A DNA stretch of 64,000 nt from Aquirufa antheringensis (GCF_004307425.1 NZ_SEWZ01000001.1:435662-499661); one strand, 5' to 3'. Counted from the stretch's first letter, positions 50,293 through 59,335 are shown. The notes: generated by a model not told the origin, from the sequence alone. Numbers and translations: made by a program.

Positions 50293-53200
50293 ATGAGTAA
50301 TAAAACACAAAGTATAAAATCATACAAAATAGTATATCCACAACTATATTCTTATACTCTCCCTAATCGCGTAGAGAATAATGGGTCAGAAAAAATTGGT
50401 TATACTGAACAGGAAAATGTTGATGAAAGAATTTTGCAACAAGTAAAAACTGCAGCTTTTACAGAAAAATATACAAAAATTTGGAGTGCGCCAGCATTTT
50501 TTGAGGGTGGGAAAGAAAGTTTTAAAGATGTTTCCTTCCATAAATTTCTCGAAAAAAAAGGCATTGAAAGAAAGGTTAATTTAGGTAGAGAATGGTTTTA
50601 TTTTAATGAAGAACTTTCGAAATCTAAAGACCTCTTTGATTTGTTTCGAAAAGAGAAATTTTCCGCACTTCAAAATAGTAATAGAAAGTTGGAATATTCA
50701 TTAAGATTTGAGCAAGAAGAGGCGGTAAAAAAGGCACTGGAATACTTTCAAAATAACCCAAAAGGTGAATTTCTTTGGAATGCGAAACCTCGCTTTGGCA
50801 AAACACTAGCAAGCTATGATTTAGCAAAGCGACTAAAAGTGACAAAAGTACTAATTGTGACGAATAGACCTGCAATTGCAAATTCATGGTTTGAGGATTA
50901 TGACACCTTTATTGATGGATATTCATTTATTTCTGAAACTTCATCTTTAAGTAATAAACCAACAATCACAAGAGAACAGCATATTTCAATTACACCAATT
51001 AAGCCTCAATTCACGTTCCTATCATTACAAGATTTAAAAGGATCAAAATACTTTGGAGGGAACTTTGAAAAATTGCGGTGGGTTGCTGATTTAGAGTGGG
51101 ATTTATTAATTATTGATGAGGCGCATGAAGGAATTGATACTGGTAGAACTGATGCCGCATTTGATATAATTAAACGCAATAACACACTTCATCTTTCAGG
51201 TACTCCATTTAAAGCATTAGCAAATGAAAAATTCCCCAAAGAAGCCATTTACAACTGGACATATTTGGATGAGCAAAAGATTAAGCAAATAGAAATACAA
51301 GAAGGTGAGTCAGGCGAGCACACTGATATGCCTGAATTAAAATTATTTACTTATCGTATTTCTCAAATGATAACGGATCAAGTAAATGTGGGGATAGAAA
51401 TAGATAGAGAAAACTTTGATTATGCGTTTGATTTAAATGAGTTTTTTAGAGCAAAAAATCAAAAGTTTGTAAGAGAAAATGAGGTCAAAGAATTTTTGAA
51501 TAACCTTACATCAAATACAAAATATCCTTTCTCTACACCTGAATTAAGAAATGAACTAAAACATACATTCTGGTATGTGGGGAATAGAGTTGAATCCGTA
51601 AAGGCCCTTGAACAACTGCTTAAAGAAGATTCCATATTCAAAGATTATAAAATTATAGTAGCTGCTGGAGATGGAAGAACTTTTGAAGAAGAAGAAAACG
51701 ATTTTAGAGGTAATGAAAAATCGTATGAAAGAGTAAAAAATGCTATAAGAGAAAATGATAAAACAATAACTCTTTCTTGTGGGCAATTGACAACTGGAGT
51801 TACAATCAAAGAATGGACGGCAGTTTTAATGTTGAGTGATTTAAAAACGCCCTCTTTGTATATGCAAGCTGCATTTAGAGCTCAAAATCCTTATAAAGAA
51901 TTCAGGAATGGGCAGCTGTTGATGAAAAAATCTGCCTATCTGTTTGATTTTGCACCAACGCGTGTTCTTGAAATTTATGACCAGTTTGCTAATGGTTTAA
52001 ATCCAAAAGCAGTTAAAGGTGAAATTACCGAAATTGAAAGAGAGGAGAATATCAAAGAGCTTCTAAACTTCTTCCCGGTTATATCAGAAGATGTATACGG
52101 AGAGATGATTGAATTAGATGCAGAAAAAGTATTAACATTTCCTAATGCATTAGCTGCATCTGAAATTGTGAATGCTCGCTTCATGACTAATCTGTTATTT
52201 AATGATAGCTTGAAAGGAGTTTTTAACTTCCCGAAAGAAGTTGAAGATATTCTGGATAAAATGCCAGAAGAGAAAAATAAGCGCGTCCAAAAAACTTCCG
52301 AAACTCTCGACTTAGATGATGCAAGAAAAGTAAGTGAAACAAAAATTGCTAAAATAAATGAAAACAGTGAAATTATTCTTGGCGAAAAAATATTCAAAAC
52401 TAATGCCGAGCGAGTTGTTGATAATTTATTAAATAACAATTATGATCAAATTTCTCCCGAAGAATTAGTTTCGACTTTTACTCAAGTAGCAGAACCGCTT
52501 ATTGCTAAATACAAAGAAATATATAAAGCTACTACAGCGGAAACAAATGAGGCGACTAAACAAATACAAGAAAAAGTAAAATTAGTTGCACAAGAATACA
52601 ACAATTTAGAAGTTAAAGATGGTGCCAATTTAAAACAAAAATTAATTGATATCCTAGAGGAAGATTTCGTTAGAAATAAGGTAACTGAAAAGGAACAAGA
52701 GGTTGTAGAAAAAGTTCAAAAAACAAAAGAAGATGAAGTAAGGGATAGATTACGTTCATTTACTAGGACAATACCTATGTTCATAATGGCAAATGTCTCT
52801 AAAGAAGAAATTACTATTGATAATTTTGACTTAGAAATAGATGATCATGATTTCTTAGATCTTACAAGTATAACCAAAGAAGAATTTCACAAACTCCGAG
52901 ATGGTTTTGATTATGAGGAAGATGGAAAGAGAAAAACCTTTCAAGGAGTATTTGATAAATATAGATTCAATGCCTCAATTGCAGAATTTAAATTAAAAAA
53001 AGAGAAACTTGCAAATTATTTTACTGCAGAGGAAGACATATTTGGGTTAATTCCAAATCAAAAAACAAACCAAATATTTACACCTAAAAAGGTCGTTCAA
53101 ATGATGGTGAATCAATTGGAAAAGCATGACCCAAGTCTATTTATAAGAACTGACAGTACGTTTATTGACCTATACATGAAATCTGGAATGTATATTACCG

Positions 53201-54543
53201 AGATTGTAAAAAAACTGTTCGCCAACACCAGAGTACAATATAATAACGACCATAACTGCTTGAAGCATATCTTAGAAAACCAAGTATATGGACTGGCTCC
53301 AACAACTATTTTACAAGGCATTACACATTCTTATATTTTTGGATTTGATGTTGATAATATGATCTCTCGCAAGAATTTTATTCAACATGACCTTAGTCCT
53401 GAAGCACAAAATGGCACTGGAAAAGAAAAAATACAAAAACTGTTTAAAATACAAAACGACATGAAATTCGATTCAGTAGTAGGTAATCCACCTTATCAAG
53501 ATTCAATAGATGGATATAATCGTCAAGAACCTATTTATCAATATTTTTATGATTCTGCAGAAAGTATTGGTGAAAAATATTGCTTAATTTCTCCCGCTCG
53601 GTTTTTGTTCAATGCAGGGTTGACAAAAAAGGAATGGAATTTGAAAATGCTAAATCACGTAAACCTTAGTGTTGTATACTACAATCCGAATTCGAATGAA
53701 CTATTTCCAAACACTGATATTAAAGGAGGCGTTGCTGCCATCTTATTCGATAGAAATAAAATATTTGGTGGAATCAAAAAATTTATTCCGAATGATAATT
53801 TAAAAAAAATAGCGTCTCACTTTGAGGATAATCAAGTTGATAATTTACCTTCACTTATTTTCGGTGGCAGGTCAGACCTAAAGTTTAATGCTGAATTTAT
53901 TAAGGTCTATCCCAACTCAATAGCAGATAGACTCAGACAAATACAACAGAAGCACCCAGAGGTAATTGAACTTGGACCAAATGAAGAACATGAATTGAAA
54001 TCATCAACCCTTGAAGTGTTACCGAATGTTTTTAAAAATGAGAAACCAAGCAATCCGTCAGAATTTTACAGAATTTTGGGATTAGTAAATGGAAAAAGAG
54101 CTTGGAGATGGATTGAAAAAAAATACATGCAACCTCGATACCCCAATGACAATAATATTGAAAATTGGAAAGTTTTTATTCCTGAATCCAACGGTAGCGG
54201 TTCATTTGGTGAAGCTTTAAGTGCACCCGTTATTGGTGCGCCTTTGGATACCTCAACACCCACATTTATAAGTATAGGGAATTTTGATAAAGAAGAAGAG
54301 GCACATAATGCATCTAATTATATTAAAACAAAATTAGTAAGAAGTTTATTGGGTATTCTTAAGATTACACAACATAATCCTAAGTCAAATTGGTCATATA
54401 TTCCAATCCAGGACTTTAGTAATAATTCAGACATTGACTGGTCAAAAACAATTTCAGCAATAGATCAGCAGTTGTATAAGAAATACCACCTTAGTGTTGA
54501 GGAAATTGCATTCATTGAAGAGAATGTTCAACCTATGAACTAA
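50293..54543 (+). CDS. Single-chain restriction-modification enzyme: GIY-YIG, helicase and N6A methyltransferase
   Basis: The protein has 1,416 residues from the ATG at 50293; the open frame starts with a TTG at 50284. The N-terminus reads YSYTLP...KIGYTE with R46, then FHKFLE and REWF, the T5orf172/MUG113 GIY-YIG nuclease pattern. A SF2 helicase follows: G169-K-T walker A, D275-E-A-H, SGTPFKAL and QAAFRAQNP. Residues 560-840 are charged and helical. A gamma-class N6-adenine methyltransferase follows, with FTPKKVVQMM, FIDLYMKSG (957-965, unusual motif I) and N1065-P-P-Y, then a putative target-recognition region. The layout is like type ISP/IIG enzymes but with a GIY-YIG nuclease. Confidence 0.85.
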   Translation: MSNKTQSIKSYKIVYPQLYSYTLPNRVENNGSEKIGYTEQENVDERILQQVKTAAFTEKYTKIWSAPAFFEGGKESFKDVSFHKFLEKKGIERKVNLGREWFYFNEELSKSKDLFDLFRKEKFSALQNSNRKLEYSLRFEQEEAVKKALEYFQNNPKGEFLWNAKPRFGKTLASYDLAKRLKVTKVLIVTNRPAIANSWFEDYDTFIDGYSFISETSSLSNKPTITREQHISITPIKPQFTFLSLQDLKGSKYFGGNFEKLRWVADLEWDLLIIDEAHEGIDTGRTDAAFDIIKRNNTLHLSGTPFKALANEKFPKEAIYNWTYLDEQKIKQIEIQEGESGEHTDMPELKLFTYRISQMITDQVNVGIEIDRENFDYAFDLNEFFRAKNQKFVRENEVKEFLNNLTSNTKYPFSTPELRNELKHTFWYVGNRVESVKALEQLLKEDSIFKDYKIIVAAGDGRTFEEEENDFRGNEKSYERVKNAIRENDKTITLSCGQLTTGVTIKEWTAVLMLSDLKTPSLYMQAAFRAQNPYKEFRNGQLLMKKSAYLFDFAPTRVLEIYDQFANGLNPKAVKGEITEIEREENIKELLNFFPVISEDVYGEMIELDAEKVLTFPNALAASEIVNARFMTNLLFNDSLKGVFNFPKEVEDILDKMPEEKNKRVQKTSETLDLDDARKVSETKIAKINENSEIILGEKIFKTNAERVVDNLLNNNYDQISPEELVSTFTQVAEPLIAKYKEIYKATTAETNEATKQIQEKVKLVAQEYNNLEVKDGANLKQKLIDILEEDFVRNKVTEKEQEVVEKVQKTKEDEVRDRLRSFTRTIPMFIMANVSKEEITIDNFDLEIDDHDFLDLTSITKEEFHKLRDGFDYEEDGKRKTFQGVFDKYRFNASIAEFKLKKEKLANYFTAEEDIFGLIPNQKTNQIFTPKKVVQMMVNQLEKHDPSLFIRTDSTFIDLYMKSGMYITEIVKKLFANTRVQYNNDHNCLKHILENQVYGLAPTTILQGITHSYIFGFDVDNMISRKNFIQHDLSPEAQNGTGKEKIQKLFKIQNDMKFDSVVGNPPYQDSIDGYNRQEPIYQYFYDSAESIGEKYCLISPARFLFNAGLTKKEWNLKMLNHVNLSVVYYNPNSNELFPNTDIKGGVAAILFDRNKIFGGIKKFIPNDNLKKIASHFEDNQVDNLPSLIFGGRSDLKFNAEFIKVYPNSIADRLRQIQQKHPEVIELGPNEEHELKSSTLEVLPNVFKNEKPSNPSEFYRILGLVNGKRAWRWIEKKYMQPRYPNDNNIENWKVFIPESNGSGSFGEALSAPVIGAPLDTSTPTFISIGNFDKEEEAHNASNYIKTKLVRSLLGILKITQHNPKSNWSYIPIQDFSNNSDIDWSKTISAIDQQLYKKYHLSVEEIAFIEENVQPMN

Positions 54544-54553
54544 GAAGGGATTA

Positions 54554-55489
54554 ATGATGAAAGAAAAAATTGATACTCAAACGATAGATATACGAGAGGA
54601 TTATCTTTTAAAGAAAGGTCAACTGCTGGATCTTCTTTTGCAAGATAAAAGTACAGGTAAAAATATATTATGGGCTACAGATTCTTATGAATCAAAAGGA
54701 AAAAGGTTTGCTCCAAGTGCTCCTATTTCTTCAGATTTAATAACGGGTAAAAATGGTAAACTTATTCAACCTCGCGCGGTAAAAAGTAAAAAAGAACAAC
54801 TAATAAGAACACGAGATAAAGCAGAAGTTTTTACACCACTTGGGATTGTGAAACAAATGAACGAAGCTTGTGATACCAAACGGTTAACCAAAAATAACTG
54901 GCAGGAATACGTTGCATTACTGAAATTAGAAATTACCTGTGGCGAGGCTCCTTATATCATTTCTCGTTATGACCCTATATCTGATAAACAGGAGTTACTA
55001 CCGATAAGCAAACGAGTGGGTTTTTTAGATAAAAAGTTGAGTCTTATTTCAAAATACTGCGATAATCGAGAAGAATGGCTCAATTGGGTTTTAATTGCTT
55101 TTAAAAGTTCTTACGGTTATGAATGGCAAGGCGATAGTTTGCTTATTGCAAGAGAGAATTTGCTTTATACTTTTATTGACTATTACAAAGCAAAATTTAA
55201 AGAAACACCAGGTGTAGAATTACTGAAAGAACTAGCTGAAATTATCGTTTGGAACATCTTTCAAATGGATGGTTTAAGATATGTGATACCAATGAGCTGT
55301 ATGAGTGAAGAAATAATAATTAAAGGAGAAGAAACTTTATTTGAGAAAAAAGAAGACTACATTGCTATAAAGCATTGTTCAGGTTGCGAAAAAAAAATAA
55401 TCCAAAATCATAATGGGGTTTATGTGAAAATTATGGATTGGGTAAATAATCAAGCTATTAAATTTATAGAAATTGTGCCAAACAATTAA
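54554..55489 (+). CDS. Methyltransferase-like partner of the restriction enzyme
   Basis: The protein has 311 residues and starts 10 bp after the restriction gene (an ATG one codon later is also possible). DKAEVFTPLGIVKQMNEACD matches the TPxxIVxxM helix of N6-adenine methyltransferases, and LEITCGEAPYIISRYDP sits where motif I is expected, but no NPPY motif is present. Related small proteins are annotated as a restriction subunit and always follow a large helicase-methyltransferase gene. It may assist target recognition or AdoMet binding. A C-terminal Cys pair (HCSGCEKK) could bind metal. Confidence 0.72.
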   Translation: MMKEKIDTQTIDIREDYLLKKGQLLDLLLQDKSTGKNILWATDSYESKGKRFAPSAPISSDLITGKNGKLIQPRAVKSKKEQLIRTRDKAEVFTPLGIVKQMNEACDTKRLTKNNWQEYVALLKLEITCGEAPYIISRYDPISDKQELLPISKRVGFLDKKLSLISKYCDNREEWLNWVLIAFKSSYGYEWQGDSLLIARENLLYTFIDYYKAKFKETPGVELLKELAEIIVWNIFQMDGLRYVIPMSCMSEEIIIKGEETLFEKKEDYIAIKHCSGCEKKIIQNHNGVYVKIMDWVNNQAIKFIEIVPNN

Positions 55490-55537
55490 GCAAGCCAATC
55501 AAGTATTGTGGTTTTTCCAGTTCCTAGCCTATTTTAT

Positions 55538-56527
55538 TTATAAGTCTTCAAACCTTAAAATGGGCTCTATTTTAAAAGTGTCACAAAACTTATGATATAG
55601 ATCGTATTCGATATCGTGTTCGTGCTCATTTAAGAGATATTGTAGTTTTTGGCCAATTAGCTCTGGAGTATAATCGTTTGCCCAGTAAATTTGATTATTC
55701 GAAATACTAGCTATAATGATTCTATTTAATTGCTCAATTGAGAACTCGTTTATTTTAACTAATTCAGCTAATCTTGCTCTAGCCGCGTCAAATGTTGTAC
55801 TATCTTCAAATGCTTTAATTTTTGTGTTTTTTATATCTTCAGTTGTTATTTTAACTTCAGGGAATGTTGTTTTCAAAAACTGATTAAAGCTATTATAAAA
55901 TATCAGGTTTGATTTCTTAAGATTCTTCCACTCATTATTTAAAAAATCAGAAAAATCATTTTTGTCTAAAGGAGATGAAAAATCACTGTCATCAGAAACA
56001 AAATGCAAATCTTTGGTTTTAGGTATTATAGAGAGTAACGTTTCCCAATTAATAGCATCGCCTAAAGATTTATTTTTTCCTGGAGGATTTCCTAATTCGA
56101 ATCGATATTTAGCAGATGCCATAATTGTATTTGAAATAGGAATTATTTTTGAATTATCAAATAATCTAAAAATAACTTGATCTGCTTTAAGTGATTTAGA
56201 TTTGATGTCATTACTTAGCTTTTCAATTAGCATTCTTTTTTTCTCTTTGAAAATCATTTCTGATTTTTTTAAGTCTTTGAACTCATCATAATCTTTACAC
56301 ATTTGAGGTAATTCTGACTTCAATTCGTTTAATGAAAGTCTTTTTATAGCATCATGTAATTTAATTTCTCTGTTTCTATTGAATTCATCTAAAACTTGTT
56401 GAGTAATAAAAATTGTAACCTCATCTCCATTTATTAAACTAGACAAGTCCATTAAATTATCTAAATCTTCATTTGAAAAATGATAAAAATTCAAAAATAT
56501 ATTAGTGTCTACAAACAGATTTATCAT
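55538..56527 (-). CDS. PIN-like domain protein (DUF4935-like)
   Basis: The protein has 329 residues. It has the start FVDTNIFLNFY with the first Asp, LDEFNRN with a Glu, GDAINWETLL and FVSDDSDFSS, so all four acidic positions of a PIN active site are present. The rest is helical and charged. It is AT-rich like the neighbouring restriction genes, but is transcribed convergently with them. Likely an RNA-cleaving defence or toxin component; no antitoxin gene is evident next to it. Confidence 0.72.
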   Translation of the reverse strand: MINLFVDTNIFLNFYHFSNEDLDNLMDLSSLINGDEVTIFITQQVLDEFNRNREIKLHDAIKRLSLNELKSELPQMCKDYDEFKDLKKSEMIFKEKKRMLIEKLSNDIKSKSLKADQVIFRLFDNSKIIPISNTIMASAKYRFELGNPPGKNKSLGDAINWETLLSIIPKTKDLHFVSDDSDFSSPLDKNDFSDFLNNEWKNLKKSNLIFYNSFNQFLKTTFPEVKITTEDIKNTKIKAFEDSTTFDAARARLAELVKINEFSIEQLNRIIIASISNNQIYWANDYTPELIGQKLQYLLNEHEHDIEYDLYHKFCDTFKIEPILRFEDL

Positions 56528-56827
56528 TTTTTATTTTTTGACAATGATTTGATTAAAATTTATCATATAACTGATACACAACTTTCATTAGTAGATATTC
56601 CGACGAAAGTACACCAGCGTTACGCTATAAAGTACGCCATTTATTCCGGAGTAAAGTACCACACTTTTTTAGCCTATTTTTTCCACTAAGCTAACCTGTT
56701 TTTTTTAAAATCAGTGATTTTTTGGATATTCCGCTACTAAGTACCCTACGATTCCGCTGACCTGTTACCAAAAATCGAGACTAAACTAGAGTAAATTGGG
56801 TGTCAAAATCAATAAAAAACAGATGGT
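56528..56827. repeat. Array of direct repeats resembling a transposon end
   Basis: This 300-bp stretch without genes contains four copies and one partial copy of a 17-18 bp unit with consensus TATTCCGNNGTAAAGTAC. They lie at 56596-56612, 56619-56635 (degenerate), 56642-56659, 56727-56744 and partly 56750-56769, all in the same orientation. Multiple short repeats at one end are typical of IS21-type elements, but no transposase is present here. The promoter of the PIN-like gene and the 68-residue gene must also lie here. Confidence 0.6.
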
Positions 56828-57034
56828 ATGAAATTTGGAATCAGAAAAGTATCGATCTCTAAAAGTATGGCGGCTAGGACCTCTTTGACCCGTATAGCTA
56901 AAAATAGTCTAGGCCTGAAAGCCCCAAGAGGTTATGGCTGGTTAACTAACCCGAAGAAGGCCTTGTATAACAAAGTGTACAATAAGACCTCTGTGATTAT
57001 TTTTAGTTCGAAATTTTGGAACTGGTTTAAATAG
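56828..57034 (+). CDS. Small basic protein of unknown function
   Basis: The protein has 68 residues with many Lys/Arg. It contains GWLTNPKKALYNKVYNKTS, a segment recurring in short hypothetical proteins from other bacteria, so it is likely a real gene. No function is known. It is followed 26 bp on by a strong terminator and preceded by the repeat array. Confidence 0.62.
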   Translation: MKFGIRKVSISKSMAARTSLTRIAKNSLGLKAPRGYGWLTNPKKALYNKVYNKTSVIIFSSKFWNWFK

Positions 57035-57060
57035 GAATGCTTTTAGACCTAAAAACACCT

Positions 57061-57089
57061 TGCGTCGATTAATTTCCTTAATCGACGCA
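57061..57089 (+). terminator. Hairpin terminator of the 68-aa gene
   Basis: A 12-bp perfect stem TGCGTCGATTAA / TTAATCGACGCA with a 5-nt loop, followed by TTTTT. Confidence 0.88.
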
Positions 57090-57137
57090 TTTTTGCGTAG
57101 AATAATCGATATATTTACCGCATTGAATTAATTGAAC

Positions 57138-58235
57138 ATGGCGAAATACATCTATCAATCACCCACTTGGCCTAACTTCACCTGGAAAGAAGTAGAACTA
57201 AATCTACTTTTAGGGGAAGTTCGCTTATTACAAGGTAAAATTTCTGGCCAAATGTCTGCGATCGGGTTTCTGCCCAGACAAGATGCCCAGCTGAACTCCT
57301 TGACTTTGGATGTGGTCAAATCCTCTGAAATTGAAGGGGAACACCTAAACTATGATCAAGTTCGATCTTCGGTGGCCATACGATTAGGAATCGAAGCGGG
57401 TGGATTAGCCACTGACGACAGGAGAGTGGATGGAGTAGTGGATATGGTTTTAGATGCAACGGTAAATTTTCTAAGTCCTATCACGAAAGAACGTCTATGC
57501 GGTTGGCATGCCGCACTTTTTCCTACCGGTTATAGTGGTCCCTATAAAATAGAGGTGGGCCGCTACCGGACGGGAGAAATGCAAATCGTATCGGGTGCCA
57601 TGGGTAAAGAGAAGGTGCATTATGTAGCGGTAGAAGCCGCCAGGGTCTCACAAGAAATGGACATTTTCATCGATTGGCTAAACAGCGATGTGCCTATGGA
57701 TTCCGTGCTAAAAGCGGCCGTCGCACACTTTTGGTTTATTATCATACACCCTTTTGACGATGGAAATGGACGTATCGCCCGGGCGATTAGTGACCTGTTT
57801 TTGGCCAGATCAGAAAAATCAGCTGAACGCTTTTACAGCATGTCCAGTCAAATGCTGATCCAGAAAAAAAACTATTATGCCACCTTGCAAAAAGTCCAAC
57901 ACAGCGACGGGGACATCACAGATTGGATGCATTGGTTTCTAGACTGTGTACACTTAGCGCTATTAGAAACAGATTCACAGCTCCGCACCTTGCTGGTGAA
58001 GACGGAATTTTGGCATAAAATGGACAAAACCCCTATTAATGAACGCCAAAGAATCCTTTTAAACAAATTGTTTGACCACTTCGATGGCAACCTAAGTACC
58101 TCTAAATGGGCTAAAATCGCCAAATGCTCCCATGACACCGCCTTGCGCGATATCAAAGACCTAATCGAAAAAGGAATACTAAAGGAGGATCTAGCCGGCG
58201 GGCGAAGTACGAATTATGTGTTAGTGGCCCCATAG
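57138..58235 (+). CDS. Fic-family protein with DUF4172 and C-terminal HTH
   Basis: The protein has 365 residues from the ATG at 57138 (a TTG at 57132 is unlikely). It starts with a DUF4172-type domain (YIYQSPTWPNFTWK). The inhibitory-type S62-x-x-x-E66-G motif lies in the helix before the Fic core. The Fic motif H204-P-F-D-D-G-N-G-R-I-A-R is intact, and the C-terminal 70 residues look like a winged helix (TSKWAKIAKCSHDTALRDIKDL). It is a likely AMP-transferase and self-regulator. Confidence 0.88.
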   Translation: MAKYIYQSPTWPNFTWKEVELNLLLGEVRLLQGKISGQMSAIGFLPRQDAQLNSLTLDVVKSSEIEGEHLNYDQVRSSVAIRLGIEAGGLATDDRRVDGVVDMVLDATVNFLSPITKERLCGWHAALFPTGYSGPYKIEVGRYRTGEMQIVSGAMGKEKVHYVAVEAARVSQEMDIFIDWLNSDVPMDSVLKAAVAHFWFIIIHPFDDGNGRIARAISDLFLARSEKSAERFYSMSSQMLIQKKNYYATLQKVQHSDGDITDWMHWFLDCVHLALLETDSQLRTLLVKTEFWHKMDKTPINERQRILLNKLFDHFDGNLSTSKWAKIAKCSHDTALRDIKDLIEKGILKEDLAGGRSTNYVLVAP

Positions 58236-58329
58236 AAATCATTCGAAATATTTATCAATTTCTTGGCCTCCTTTAATTCGTTTACTCATCTACTTTTTTT
58301 TAAGTTTGTTCAGCCTGAAAAAGTGGTAG

Positions 58330-58342
58330 TTCGGAAATTCCG
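58330..58342. repeat. TTCGGAAATTCCG palindrome downstream of second Fic gene
   Basis: This 13-bp self-complementary sequence occurs also at 46744-46756 downstream of the first Fic gene, 61 and 95 bp after the respective stops. Confidence 0.5.
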
Positions 58343-58385
58343 TATACCCACTTAAAATGGTGCTAGGGCTGGTGAGCCTAAAAAT

Positions 58386-58811
58386 ATTGTCGTTGAGCAA
58401 TTAGAAGATTCGGATTTTAAGAATATTACAAAATCTAGGTATCATTTTAACTGGGAAGAGCAAAAGGCAAATGATGTATTCAAGCTTAGGTTGATTGAAA
58501 GCGATGAAATCTTAGGACTTATGTCATTGAAAGTACATAGGGATGAAATGCGAATTGAAATTGTGTTATTAGCTTGTTCAATTGAAAATATGGGTAAAAA
58601 CAAAATATATGATCGAATTGCAGGGAATTTAATAGCCTTTGCATGTCGTGAAGCAATTAAATTGTTTGGTGCTGATGCTTGTGTTTCACTACTGCCCAAG
58701 ACTGAACTGAAAAAATATTATATAAGTCAATATGGGATGTTAGACGCTGGTAGGCAAATTTATGTAGAATCAAATTCTCTATTTAATCTTATAAAGGAAT
58801 ACAAGGTATGA
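58386..58811 (+). CDS. GNAT-like protein of a possible toxin-antitoxin pair, no ATG start
   Basis: The open frame runs without stops from 58356, but there is no ATG before the conserved part. An ATT at 58386 precedes VVEQLEDSDFKNITKSRYHF, where relatives begin. The N-acetyltransferase-like core follows: EILGLMSLKVH, MGKNKIYDRIAGNLIAFAC (acetyl-CoA loop-like) and YYISQYGMLDAGRQ. The product would have 141 residues. It overlaps the HTH gene by 4 bp, so the pair may be a toxin-antitoxin unit; the start may be mutated. Confidence 0.65.
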   Translation: MVVEQLEDSDFKNITKSRYHFNWEEQKANDVFKLRLIESDEILGLMSLKVHRDEMRIEIVLLACSIENMGKNKIYDRIAGNLIAFACREAIKLFGADACVSLLPKTELKKYYISQYGMLDAGRQIYVESNSLFNLIKEYKV

Positions 58812-59335
58812 AAACGAATGAAAATAAATTTACCTTAGCCGAGTTAGCTGAATCTGTTGTATTTGAAAATCGTCTAACTCCAGAGGAAAGAAAATCAGCT
58901 GATATAGAACTGGCTGAAGCTCGAAGAAAAAATAGAGAAAGAATCACAGGCAATCAGCAATTATATGCCCAAGTATTGCAATTACGCTTTTTAATGGAAG
59001 ATTACGCTAAATCAGAAATCTTTGATCAGGAGTTATCATTTGCATCTTTTCTGAGAAAATATATAAGGTTGAATTACAAGGTCAATAAAAAGTTCGCTAA
59101 TGACATTGATTTAAAAGAGGCTGAACTTAGTCTGATATTGAATAGGCGCCGGTTACCTAATGAAAAAACCATAGTCCGGTTAGAACTTCATTCAAATGCT
59201 ATGATTCCCGCCATCAGTTGGTATCGAGTTTTGGAGAAAGAAAAAGAACATGAACTTCTGTCAAATACCGCGTTTAGACAAAAACAAGATAAACATGTGA
59301 AAAATCGCCTAAATCTTGAATTACAAGAAGTTTGA
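58808..59335 (+). CDS. HTH antitoxin-like partner
   Basis: The protein has 175 residues. A helical N-terminal region precedes a helix-turn-helix-like segment (KVNKKFANDIDLKEAELSLI), then a basic C-terminus. It begins in the stop of the GNAT-like gene (ATGA overlap), so it is translated with it. This fits the antitoxin role in a GNAT/HTH module; other uses are possible. Confidence 0.6.
   Translation: MKTNENKFTLAELAESVVFENRLTPEERKSADIELAEARRKNRERITGNQQLYAQVLQLRFLMEDYAKSEIFDQELSFASFLRKYIRLNYKVNKKFANDIDLKEAELSLILNRRRLPNEKTIVRLELHSNAMIPAISWYRVLEKEKEHELLSNTAFRQKQDKHVKNRLNLELQEV

Noticed and set aside
50126-50341. Short minus-strand frames in the AT-rich restriction island
   Set aside because: They are hydrophobic, low-complexity shadows of the acidic gene and the restriction gene.
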